Source: an uncultured Eubacterium sp. (GTDB taxonomy: Bacteria > Bacillota > Clostridia > Lachnospirales > Lachnospiraceae). Taken from it: DNA of 37,366 nt. The translations under genes were made by a program, and so were the position numbers. The notes below the pieces were generated by a model that had not been told where the DNA came from, ran no database searches, and saw only the letters and a program-made list of their open reading frames with translations. Of this stretch, positions 7,995 through 15,595 are shown in pieces. The stretch covers positions 1 to 37,366 of the forward strand of contig CAJTZF010000028.1 of the NCBI GenBank assembly GCA_910584245.1, given 5' to 3'. Position 1 is the first letter of the stretch, and each line of letters begins with the position of its first letter.

Positions 7995-9164
7995 TCAATC
8001 ACCGCTGTTTGCGTTTGTGTTCCAGTATATGGACTCTTGCGTAATGTTATTTTCGTCTTCGTATTCGGAGAGAGGTATCGTACCCGTCTGTTCGTAATAC
8101 TCGCGAATTTTGTCTGTTTCCGATTTCCGGCGGGAGAGTTCCTCTGCGATGTTATCTTTTGTGAGATAAATACCGAAGTCATCGTAGCCGGTTTCTTTGC
8201 CGCTCATACGGTCAATCATCAGGTCGCCCATCTCATAATAATAGTGCCGCGCATTATAATAATTGAATGGGTTGTAGACGAGTTCGTTGTAGTTGTTAAA
8301 GCACCAGAGCCCGCCTGTGATTTCTACCATTTGCGTCAGCCAGTTGTAAAAGCTGTTTCCCTCATAGCCGACCATCTCGCCGATGAAAAGTGTTCCGAGG
8401 AAAACCTGCAGTTCCACGCCGTTTTTGTCACAAAGCTTCTTGATTTTTTTCAGGTAGTCCAGGTTGCTGTTCACGAGCTCGGTCTTGTCCTTCGTCCCTT
8501 TCGTGAGGCGCGGCAGATACGGGTCGACCATGCTTTTCATCAGATAATTGTAGTACTCGGCTGCGTCGAGGTTGTTCTGATAGTATTCGTAGTATTTTTG
8601 AAGATTCCGCTCGCCCGTCTCCGTCACAGGATATTGGGGGGCGTTACTTGTGATTTTGTCATAGCTGGCGGAGAGATTTTTAAATAAGAAATTAAAAACC
8701 TCAGCTGTTTTCGATTTCCCGCTTATAACGGCGGGGATTTCATAAATATCACCCTTTGCTTCCCGGTCAAATTGTGCGATTTCTGAAGTAGATATGTGAA
8801 GCAGGAGCTTTTTCGGGTGGGCGGTTTCTATAATATACTTGGAATAGCTGTAGTAATCCTCGAAATTGCCGGACAGAAGCCAGCAGTTGTAATAGCGCAG
8901 GCCGTCCAGCTCCGAGAGTTTGCTGCTCCGTATGGCCCCCGCCTTGGAGCCGCCCACGAGATAAGCATCGTAATCATCCGCATGATATTTGATGTGTTCC
9001 GCTTTTTGCTCCCGCAGGTAATCCTCTTCATCCATTGAATAGTTTTCACCTTTTCTCGCACCAAAATATCCGTATGGGTCAATGATAAAATTGGTCCCCG
9101 TGATAAATAGCAGGCACAAAAGGATGAGGCTTATAAATCCGATCGTCCATTTTTTCGCATTCAT
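7995..9164 (-). CDS. Membrane-anchored SGNH-like protein of an MBOAT operon (paralogue B)
   Basis: 389 residues with the same layout as paralogue A: an N-terminal helix (about 8-26), NFIIDPYGYF, YLVGGSKAGAI with Ser73, and a C-terminal NYYNARHYYYEMGDLMID. The histidine (His307) is kept, but the aspartate of the D-x-x-H pair is Asn304, so its catalytic set differs from A. Shared segments such as KAEHIK, ISTSEI and KNLS show a duplication. The start is the ATG of MNAKKW, with AAAGGAT upstream. It lies 17 bases after the MBOAT gene and 22 bases before paralogue A. One copy may be catalytic and the other accessory. Confidence 0.68.
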   Translation of the reverse strand: MNAKKWTIGFISLILLCLLFITGTNFIIDPYGYFGARKGENYSMDEEDYLREQKAEHIKYHADDYDAYLVGGSKAGAIRSSKLSELDGLRYYNCWLLSGNFEDYYSYSKYIIETAHPKKLLLHISTSEIAQFDREAKGDIYEIPAVISGKSKTAEVFNFLFKNLSASYDKITSNAPQYPVTETGERNLQKYYEYYQNNLDAAEYYNYLMKSMVDPYLPRLTKGTKDKTELVNSNLDYLKKIKKLCDKNGVELQVFLGTLFIGEMVGYEGNSFYNWLTQMVEITGGLWCFNNYNELVYNPFNYYNARHYYYEMGDLMIDRMSGKETGYDDFGIYLTKDNIAEELSRRKSETDKIREYYEQTGTIPLSEYEDENNITQESIYWNTNANSGD

Positions 9165-9181
9165 CGTCGTTATCCTTTCTA

Positions 9182-10594
9182 TTAAAACTGGAAGTAGAGG
9201 AACTGAACGACCTTGTCCATATTCAGTATACAGATGATAAGCAAGGTTGCCGCGTACAGCAGATATTTCCAGTTCGGTTTAAATTTCTCGGATAATTTTA
9301 ATGTGGTTGGGAAGAACCAACAGATCGCAAGTCCTACAAGTGTCAGCAGCCACATATCCCAGTTGTCGGTAAGAAGTGATTTCAGGGTGGAAAGATGAAG
9401 CGTGGATACATTCACCAGTCCCTTAAAGACACGTGCGGCGTCAGTAAACGTATCGGATACGAACAGGATTCGTGTCAGTACGGCGAGTATAAACGTCAGT
9501 GGTACACCGAGCCATACCGGGGTATTCATCTTTTTCTTATTCCGATAGGAGGCGATACAGACGAGTATTCCGTTTACAACTCCCCACACAACAAATGTCC
9601 AGCCGGCGCCGTGCCAGAAGCCGGATACGAAAAAGGTACAAAGTGTCGCAACATAGTAGTTTCGGTAGCTGACGCCTTTCCGATAGACATTCCGGAAGAT
9701 GTAAGCTCCGAGGAAACGGGAGAGGGTCATGTGCCACCGCTGCCAATATTCCTGGAAATCCTTCGCTTTGTAAGGCGAATTGAAGTTCTGGGGAATGTGG
9801 ATGTTGAACATCCAGCCGAGGCCAATTGCCATATCGGCATAGCCGGACAGGTCAAAGTAGTAGGAAACGGTATATTCGACCGAGTGGAACCAGGATTGGA
9901 TCATTGGCAGGTTGCTTGTTATATGCCCAAAAAATTGCTGTGCGTCTGTCGTCAGCGGATCGGCGATCAGCATCTTTTTTGCACATCCGATGGAAAAAAT
10001 GAAAAGTCCCTTTGCCACATTGTCATAAATAAGTTTGTGGTTTTTCCGATTTTCAAATTGCGGTACGACCTCCGCGTGGTGGATGATCGGCCCGACAATG
10101 AGCTGAGGGAAAAATGTGATAAACAGTAAATAGTCCAGCACGTCATAGTTTTCCGTTTCCCCGCGGAAGGAATCGACGAGGAAGGCGATGAGCTGGAAGG
10201 TAAAGAAGGAAATACCGATCGGCAGTATAATGTGCTGGAGCGGTATGTGGGTTCCCGCGATAAAGTTTACATTTTCGATAAAGAAGTCCGTGTACTTGTA
10301 GTAGGCAAGAAGACCTACGTTCGCCAGCACACCGGCCGTCAGCAGGAGTCCCCGCTCAATCCGGTGGCTGTCGCCCTGAAGCTTGCTCAGGGAGTTTCCA
10401 ACGACAAAGTTTCCGACGACGCTTCCGAGGAAAAAGGGGAAGAAGTCGGGACTTCCGGCCGCGTAAAAGTAAAAGGACGCCAGTACAAGCCAAAGTTTTG
10501 CCAGATTCGTAAATTTGAAATGGTGAAGAACAAAATACACAATAAACGTAACCGGCAGAAAAATCAGTGTAAATTCGTAAGTTGAAAAGATCAT
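9182..10594 (-). CDS. MBOAT family O-acyltransferase (AlgI/DltB/PatA-like)
   Basis: 470 residues with about 11 membrane segments. The family signatures are clear: LPIGISFFTFQ, FFPQLIVGPI, EYWQRWHMTLSRFL (about 282-295) and FVSGFWHGAGWTFVVWG, where His328 is the invariant MBOAT histidine. These proteins move an acyl group through the membrane to an extracytoplasmic acceptor, usually acetylating a polysaccharide, with a membrane-anchored SGNH partner. Two such partners follow directly in the operon. AGGAG lies just before the ATG. The acyl group and acceptor cannot be read from the sequence; the adjoining wall-polymer locus offers a possible acceptor. Confidence 0.93.
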   Translation of the reverse strand: MIFSTYEFTLIFLPVTFIVYFVLHHFKFTNLAKLWLVLASFYFYAAGSPDFFPFFLGSVVGNFVVGNSLSKLQGDSHRIERGLLLTAGVLANVGLLAYYKYTDFFIENVNFIAGTHIPLQHIILPIGISFFTFQLIAFLVDSFRGETENYDVLDYLLFITFFPQLIVGPIIHHAEVVPQFENRKNHKLIYDNVAKGLFIFSIGCAKKMLIADPLTTDAQQFFGHITSNLPMIQSWFHSVEYTVSYYFDLSGYADMAIGLGWMFNIHIPQNFNSPYKAKDFQEYWQRWHMTLSRFLGAYIFRNVYRKGVSYRNYYVATLCTFFVSGFWHGAGWTFVVWGVVNGILVCIASYRNKKKMNTPVWLGVPLTFILAVLTRILFVSDTFTDAARVFKGLVNVSTLHLSTLKSLLTDNWDMWLLTLVGLAICWFFPTTLKLSEKFKPNWKYLLYAATLLIICILNMDKVVQFLYFQF

Positions 10595-10605
10595 GGTACT
10601 CTCCT

Positions 10606-12120
10606 TTATAGTGGTATGTTTCCGTGTTTTTTATGGACCCCGGCCAGGGACCGTTTATTTGACAGCATGATGATATCACCGTAAATACGCTCCCGTGTTG
10701 CCTCCGGCTTAATGATTTCATCCACATAACCTTGCATGGCGGCAATTCCCGGGTTCATGAATTTTTCGTTGTATTCATCTATTTTTTCCTGACGGAAGGC
10801 CGCTTTCTGGGCTGGATCCAAGTTCTTCATCTGCTTTCCATAAAGAATATCCGCCGCGCCGTCCGCGCCCATCACTGCGATTTCAGCGCTTGGCCACGCA
10901 TAGACGAAATCGGAGCGTAAATGTTTGCTGCTCATGGCGATATAGGCGCCGCCGTATGCCTTTCGGAGTATAATATTTATTTTGATCGTAGTTGCCTCGG
11001 AATATGCATAGAGCAGTTTCGCCCCGTGACGGATAATTCCCTTGTACTCCTGGTCCTTGCCTGGCAGGAAGCCCGGCACGTCTGTGAGTGTGATAATCGG
11101 GATATTGAAAGCGTCGCAGTAGCGGATAAAGCGGGCCGACTTATCACTGGCGTCACAGTCCAGTACACCCGCCATGAAATTTGGCTGGTTGGACACGATT
11201 CCGATGGCAATGCCCTTAATCCGTCCGAATCCGACGACTACATTTCGCGCGAATTCTTCCTGGACTTCGACAAAGGAACCCTCGTCTACAATGCCATGTA
11301 TAATGTCATGAATGTCATAGCTCCGGTTATTCTGGGCCGGAATTATGCTGGCCAGATCGTTATTGAACTGAATATCTTCATTATAATCTTTCGGAGTCAT
11401 TCCCTTTTGTTTCATGTGGATGCACCCGTCCTCATAACAGGGAGGAATGACGGAGATGAGTTCCCTCACCTTCTCGAAACAGACCTTTTCTGTCGGCATA
11501 TGGAAATGCGCGACGCCGCTTCTCTGTGCGTGTACGCCGGCCCCGCCAAGATCGGAAGCCGAGATTTCCTCATTTGTCACACTTTTGATTACCTTTGGGC
11601 CGGTCACGAACATCTGGCTAATATCGTTAATGACAAAAATAAAGTCGGTAATACCCGGGCTGTAGACGGCTCCGCCGGCGCAGTTTCCGGCAATAATAGA
11701 AATTTGCGGGATGTAGCCGGATGCCATTGTATTATAATAGAAAATTTCACCGTATCCGGCAAGCGCGTTTACCCCCTCCTGGATTCTGGCTCCGCCGGAA
11801 TCGTTTATACCGATGACAGGACACCGGTTCTCGATCGCCATTTTTATGGCATTGGCGATTTTGATTCCGTGTTGTTTTCCGAGCGTACCGCCAATAACAG
11901 TAAAATCTTCAGAATAAATCACGACCTTTTGTCCACCGATTGTACCGTATCCGGTAATGACGCCATCGTATGGGAACTGTCCCTTTTTGATATTGAAGGC
12001 ATCCTCTAAATTGGTCATATTGGAACCAACCTCACGGAACGAGTCCTTATCCAACAGCAGGCAGATTCTTTCTAAAGCGTGCAATTTGCCGAGTTTGTGT
12101 TGTTTTTCCATGTTATACAT
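10606..12120 (-). CDS. Acyl-CoA carboxylase carboxyltransferase subunit (PccB/MmdA-like)
   Basis: 504 residues from the ATG at 12120, which has GGAGA six bases upstream; in-frame starts at 12126 and a TTG at 12141 are less well placed. The crotonase-like carboxyltransferase fold is complete: an N-terminal GKLHALERICLLLDKDSF, the acyl-CoA site with DSGGARIQEG and AGNCAGGAVYSPG, the second half with DVPGFLPG and KAYGGAYIAM, and the typical C-terminal KKHGNIPL. Relatives move CO2 between biotin and propionyl-, acetyl- or methylmalonyl-CoA. No biotin carboxylase or biotin carrier gene lies in the window, so partners must be elsewhere. It heads an envelope-acylation operon, 11 bases before the MBOAT gene, which is an unusual setting. 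Confidence 0.9.
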   Translation of the reverse strand: MYNMEKQHKLGKLHALERICLLLDKDSFREVGSNMTNLEDAFNIKKGQFPYDGVITGYGTIGGQKVVIYSEDFTVIGGTLGKQHGIKIANAIKMAIENRCPVIGINDSGGARIQEGVNALAGYGEIFYYNTMASGYIPQISIIAGNCAGGAVYSPGITDFIFVINDISQMFVTGPKVIKSVTNEEISASDLGGAGVHAQRSGVAHFHMPTEKVCFEKVRELISVIPPCYEDGCIHMKQKGMTPKDYNEDIQFNNDLASIIPAQNNRSYDIHDIIHGIVDEGSFVEVQEEFARNVVVGFGRIKGIAIGIVSNQPNFMAGVLDCDASDKSARFIRYCDAFNIPIITLTDVPGFLPGKDQEYKGIIRHGAKLLYAYSEATTIKINIILRKAYGGAYIAMSSKHLRSDFVYAWPSAEIAVMGADGAADILYGKQMKNLDPAQKAAFRQEKIDEYNEKFMNPGIAAMQGYVDEIIKPEATRERIYGDIIMLSNKRSLAGVHKKHGNIPL

Positions 12121-12193
12121 GTGCATTCTCCATTCTTTCAAAAATAGATTTTCAGTTAAATTTAGACAAAAATGCCATAATTACATAACTAAT

Positions 12194-12221
12194 ATGATAT
12201 CATATGCAGAGAATATGTCAA
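12194..12221 (-). promoter_or_regulatory. Predicted promoter of the minus-strand acylation operon
   Basis: On the minus strand a perfect TTGACA (12216-12221) is followed after 16 bases by TATCAT (12194-12199), about 75 bases before the carboxyltransferase start. The -10 lies inside a perfect 14-bp palindrome (12192-12205). Confidence 0.55.
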
Positions 12222-12294
12222 TACTTTGCCAGTGTTTTTGCATTTTCCTATATAAATATGTGTCAAAACAGTGGCATAAAAACAAGAAAACAAG

Positions 12295-12324
12295 TTGACG
12301 AATGGACAGGACTAATGATATAAT
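12295..12324 (+). promoter_or_regulatory. Predicted promoter of the wall-polymer locus
   Basis: TTGACG (12295-12300) and a perfect TATAAT (12319-12324) are 18 bases apart, and TGA directly before the -10 makes it an extended -10. Transcription would start about 25 bases before the permease ATG at 12359. The -10 region resembles the palindrome at the divergent promoter (TGATAT followed by ATCATATG). Confidence 0.65.
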
Positions 12325-12358
12325 CATATGATTGAAACTATTTTTGTGGAGGACTGCT

Positions 12359-13171
12359 ATGTCGCAAGTGATTAAAAACTTCAACCGATACCGGTATTTA
12401 CTGGGGGAGTTGGCAAAAAAGAATATCAAGCTCAAATACCGCAGATCCTATTTGGGAATTTTGTGGACGCTCATTGAGCCGCTGCTGACGATGATTGTGC
12501 TCAGCGTAATCTTTGGTGAGCTTCTTCAGAGAAATGGGAGGGATGCTGCTTTTGAGGGAGTACCGTTTCCGGTATACGTGCTGACGGGACGTCTTTTGTA
12601 CTCCTTTTTTTCATCGTCTACGAATAGCGCCATGAAATCCATCCGGACCAATGGGGGCATGATAAAGAAGGTGTATGTACCGAAGTATATGTATCCGCTT
12701 TCAGGTATTTTATCTAATTTTGTCATTTTTTTGATATCACTCGTCGTACTTGTAGGTGTTATGGTGTTTTTTATGGTAAGCGGAACGTATGAGGCGCCGA
12801 TGAACTGGTATATGCTCCTGTCGGTTGTGCCGCTTATTAACCTGCTTATGCTTGCGGTCGGCACGGGATTGATTCTAGCCACTCTTTGTGTGTTTTTCCG
12901 GGATATTGAATATTTATGGAGCGTATTACTTATGCTAATTATGTACTGCAGTGCAATTTTCTATTTTGCCAGCAGTCTGGGACCACAGAAGCAGGCGTTG
13001 ATCCGGGCGAATCCGCTGTTTGGAATTATACACAATTTCCGGCGGGCGCTATTTGGACAACCGTTTGACATGACGCTTCTCGCCTATACGTTTGGTGTGA
13101 GTATTGTGGCGATGGGGGTCGGAATGTTTGTTTTTTACCGTAAACAGGATACCTTTATCCTAAATATTTGA
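12359..13171 (+). CDS. ABC-2 type polysaccharide/teichoic acid exporter, permease subunit
   Basis: 270 residues; the ATG at 12359 has GGAGG six bases upstream. Six hydrophobic segments fit the Wzm/TagG family. Family features include the amphipathic N-terminus (LGELAKKNIKLKYRRSYLG) ending in LWTLIEPLLTMIVL, the central NGGMIKKVYVPKYMYP loop, FFRDIEYLW, and NPLFGIIHNFRRALFG near the end. With the ATPase encoded next, it would flip a lipid-linked polymer across the cytoplasmic membrane. It is the first gene of the surface polymer locus. Confidence 0.9.
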   Translation: MSQVIKNFNRYRYLLGELAKKNIKLKYRRSYLGILWTLIEPLLTMIVLSVIFGELLQRNGRDAAFEGVPFPVYVLTGRLLYSFFSSSTNSAMKSIRTNGGMIKKVYVPKYMYPLSGILSNFVIFLISLVVLVGVMVFFMVSGTYEAPMNWYMLLSVVPLINLLMLAVGTGLILATLCVFFRDIEYLWSVLLMLIMYCSAIFYFASSLGPQKQALIRANPLFGIIHNFRRALFGQPFDMTLLAYTFGVSIVAMGVGMFVFYRKQDTFILNI

Positions 13172-13186
13172 GGGTGGAGGAAGAGG

Positions 13187-13282
13187 ATGATTTTATGCGC
13201 AAAAAAAGTGCGCGGGAATGGAGTTTACAATGGCGAAAAAAGCTTTGGCACTGCGGGCAGACCATGTGAGTATGAAATTTAA
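13187..13282 (+). other. 31-codon leader ORF overlapping the ATPase start
   Basis: An ATG at 13187 has a perfect GGAGG six bases upstream, better than the site before the ATPase, and opens a 31-codon frame (starting MILCAKKVRG) that ends inside the ATPase gene in a different frame. I see no known domain. It may couple translation from the permease to the ATPase, or be a chance frame. The ATPase N-terminus looks complete from 13230, so this is not clearly a frameshifted extension. Confidence 0.3.
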
Positions 13283-13988
13283 TCTCAATTCGCAGAAAGT
13301 TGATAATATTAAAGAATATGTGATTAAGATGTTAAAGAAGGAACTCATGTATCAGGAGTTCTGGGCGTTGAAAGATATAAGTTTTGAAATTGAGCGGGGG
13401 GACCGCGTCGGAATACTCGGCACGAATGGCGCCGGCAAAAGTACGTTACTGAAAGCGATTGCCGGTGTACTTAAGCCGACGGAGGGGAGTATACAGTGTT
13501 TTGGCAAGATTGCCCCCTTGCTTGAGCTGGGAGCTGGATTTGACCGCCAGTATACCGGGGCGGAAAATATATATTTATACGGAGCAGTCCTCGGCTACAG
13601 CAGGGAATTTATACAGGAAAAATACGATGATATCGTCCGGTTTTCGGAGCTTGGCAAATTTATTGATGTTCCGGTGAAAAATTATTCATCGGGAATGAAA
13701 GCGAGGCTCGGATTTTCCATCGCTACCGTGGTGGAGCCGGAGATTCTTATTTTGGACGAGGTGCTGAGCGTCGGGGACAAACGTTTCCGGAAGAAATGTG
13801 AGGCGCGCATCCAGAGTATGTTTGATAAAGGGGTTACCGTGCTTTTCGTATCGCATTCGACGGATCAGGTACTGCGGATGTGCAACAAGGGGATATTATT
13901 GGAGCAGGGAAAGCTGATTGCCCAGGGGGACGTCGAAGATATTATAGATCTTTACGATGAAAAGCTTGGACTAGAGAGGGATGACTAA
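13230..13988 (+). CDS. ABC transporter ATP-binding subunit, Wzt/TagH-like
   Basis: 252 residues from the ATG at 13230, chosen because GGAG lies six bases upstream and MAKKALALRADHVSMKF matches the family's N-terminus; an ATG at 13218 in the same frame lacks good spacing. Walker A is GTNGAGKST (64-72), the signature is YSSGM (152-156) and Walker B is ILILDEVLSVGD, the form typical of polysaccharide and teichoic acid exporters. It ends shortly after the nucleotide-binding domain, without the C-terminal carbohydrate-binding domain of some Wzt proteins. It would power the permease encoded just upstream. Confidence 0.92.
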   Translation: MAKKALALRADHVSMKFNLNSQKVDNIKEYVIKMLKKELMYQEFWALKDISFEIERGDRVGILGTNGAGKSTLLKAIAGVLKPTEGSIQCFGKIAPLLELGAGFDRQYTGAENIYLYGAVLGYSREFIQEKYDDIVRFSELGKFIDVPVKNYSSGMKARLGFSIATVVEPEILILDEVLSVGDKRFRKKCEARIQSMFDKGVTVLFVSHSTDQVLRMCNKGILLEQGKLIAQGDVEDIIDLYDEKLGLERDD

Positions 13989-14006
13989 AAAATACGGAGG
14001 TTAGCG

Positions 14007-14411
14007 ATGAAGAAGGTTATTACGTATGGCACATATGATTTGATCCATGTGGGGCATATTAATTTGCTCCGGCGGGCAAAGGAGCTCGGCGATTATCTGA
14101 TCGTTGTAGTTTCCAGTGATGAATTTAATGCGGGGAAGGGAAAAAAGGCATATCATTCCTTCGAGGACCGTAAGATTATATTGGAAGCGATCAAGTATGT
14201 CGATGAGGTTCTGCCGGAGTACACATGGGAACAGAAGGTAGACGACGTCGTAAATAATGATGTCGATGTTTTTGTCATGGGAGATGACTGGGAGGGAAAG
14301 TTTGATTTCCTGAAGGATTACTGTGAGGTAGTGTATCTTCCGAGGACACAGGGCATCTCCACGACGAAGATTAAAGATGATTTAGGACTTGGCAATAAGA
14401 AAAATGATTAA
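14007..14411 (+). CDS. tagD: Glycerol-3-phosphate cytidylyltransferase
   Basis: 134 residues, the standard length. The nucleotidyltransferase HxGH motif is HVGH (14-17) in KKVITYGTYDLIHVGH, and the second signature is RTQGISTTKIK (113-123). The family joins CTP and sn-glycerol 3-phosphate to give CDP-glycerol, the donor for poly(glycerol phosphate) wall polymers. GGAGG lies just before the ATG. It starts 18 bases after the exporter ATPase and overlaps the next gene, a CDP-glycerol-using transferase, by 8 bases, which supports the same pathway. Confidence 0.95.
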   Translation: MKKVITYGTYDLIHVGHINLLRRAKELGDYLIVVVSSDEFNAGKGKKAYHSFEDRKIILEAIKYVDEVLPEYTWEQKVDDVVNNDVDVFVMGDDWEGKFDFLKDYCEVVYLPRTQGISTTKIKDDLGLGNKKND

Positions 14412-15516
14412 GAAAATCGGTTATGTCGTATTTGCTTTTTTCTTCTATCTGTCCCGGATGTTCCGGACAGACGAAAATAAAATTTTTTTCGTGGCGACCC
14501 ATGATGACAGCCCGGAGGGGAATATCGGGATTGTGGCAGATGCGATTAAAAGAAAATACAATGGAAAAAGGTGTATCTGGTTTACAAGAAACGATACGGT
14601 CGCGCATCCGTTCAACTTTTTTGTCCGGAAGGCATACCACCTGGCTACATCACAGTATGTGTTTCTGGACAACGAGTTTCTTCCGATGGCTTATCTCCGT
14701 TTCCCGAAACGGACGAAAGTCGTCCAGCTTTGGCATGGCACAGGTACGATCAAAAAGTTTGGGCAGGATGTGAATACGGGTTCCCTGAAGAAGCTGGAAT
14801 TCCGTGCGAACCAGAGAATTACGCATTTGATTGTAAATTCGGAAGCGGTGAAACGCGAATACGCCAGCGCTTTTGGCATTCCGCCCGGACGCATTTACGT
14901 ACTGGGACTGCCGAGGACGGATTTACTGCTGAAACCCTCATATCTGGGGGAAAAACGCGGGGAGTTCCTGGCTGCCCACGAAAACTTACGCGGAAAGCGC
15001 TGTATTTTATATGCCCCCACATTCCGGGATGACGAGGTGGAGAGTCCGCGTATTCATCTGGAGCTTTCCCGGATGCATGCGGAGCTGAAAGAAAACGATG
15101 TCCTGCTTATACGGCTTCACCCTCATGTGGAGAACCGGCTGCGGACCGTATTAGAAAATGGGAAATGGGATAATATAATAAATGTATCCGGGTATTCCGG
15201 CGTCACAACGCTGCTGGCTGTGGCGGATGTGCTGGTCACAGACTATTCTTCCATTATTTTTGAATACTGCCTCAGACGGAAGCCAATGATTTTTTATGCT
15301 TATGACCTGGAGCAATTTGAGTCAGATGGGAGAGGATTTTACCGGGATTATAGAACTTATGTACCAGGTCCTGTCGTAACTCACCAGAAGGAGCTGTCGG
15401 AATGCCTGAAAAGTAGCAGTTTAACAGTAGATAACGGATTTATCGAGGAAAATTTCAAGTATCTTGACGGAAGCTCGACCACCCGACTTTTGGAATTGAT
15501 TTTTTCATCGAGTTGA
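14404..15516 (+). CDS. CDP-glycerol:glycerophosphate glycerophosphotransferase (TagB/TagF-like)
   Basis: 370 residues from the ATG at 14404, which overlaps the tagD stop; a TTG at 14389 is an alternative. The catalytic domain shows the family motifs: LWHGTG (109-114, His111), YAPTFRD, RLHPH (237-241) and TDYSSIIFEY (from 279). These enzymes move glycerol phosphate from CDP-glycerol to a lipid-linked primer or a growing chain on the inner face of the membrane. The short N-terminal region, with one hydrophobic stretch, is nearer to TagB-type primases than to long TagF polymerases, but this is not decisive. It follows tagD by overlap, implying coupled translation. Confidence 0.9.
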   Translation: MIKKIGYVVFAFFFYLSRMFRTDENKIFFVATHDDSPEGNIGIVADAIKRKYNGKRCIWFTRNDTVAHPFNFFVRKAYHLATSQYVFLDNEFLPMAYLRFPKRTKVVQLWHGTGTIKKFGQDVNTGSLKKLEFRANQRITHLIVNSEAVKREYASAFGIPPGRIYVLGLPRTDLLLKPSYLGEKRGEFLAAHENLRGKRCILYAPTFRDDEVESPRIHLELSRMHAELKENDVLLIRLHPHVENRLRTVLENGKWDNIINVSGYSGVTTLLAVADVLVTDYSSIIFEYCLRRKPMIFYAYDLEQFESDGRGFYRDYRTYVPGPVVTHQKELSECLKSSSLTVDNGFIEENFKYLDGSSTTRLLELIFSSS

Positions 15517-15524
15517 TATATAAT
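15496..15524 (+). promoter_or_regulatory. Predicted internal promoter before the LCP gene
   Basis: TTGATT (15496-15501) and a perfect TATAAT (15519-15524) are 17 bases apart, spanning the end of the glycerophosphotransferase gene. The leader holds a small hairpin (TGCGT and ACGCA arms) before the GTG start at 15596. It may give separate expression of the genes from the LCP ligase onward. Confidence 0.5.
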
Positions 15525-15595
15525 AGAATGCGTGGGTATTTTAGGTACGCACAAGGACACTAAAAAGGAAACAAGAGAAAAAATGGAGGTTTGCT

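Noticed and set aside
7974..8687. Plus-strand open frame of 237 codons opposite the SGNH-like gene
   Set aside because: Antisense to paralogue B, whose sequence is supported by its match to paralogue A.
9395..10129. Plus-strand open frame of 244 codons opposite the MBOAT gene
   Set aside because: The minus-strand MBOAT protein has all its family motifs. This frame has no ribosome site or recognisable domain.
10921..12009. Long plus-strand open frame (362 codons) opposite the carboxyltransferase
   Set aside because: It is antisense to a complete, well-recognised carboxyltransferase gene, and its translation shows no family features. It is a shadow frame.
13171..13230. Frameshift at the start of the exporter ATPase
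   Set aside because: The ATPase N-terminus from 13230 already matches the family and has its own ribosome site, so no missing segment needs the upstream frame.
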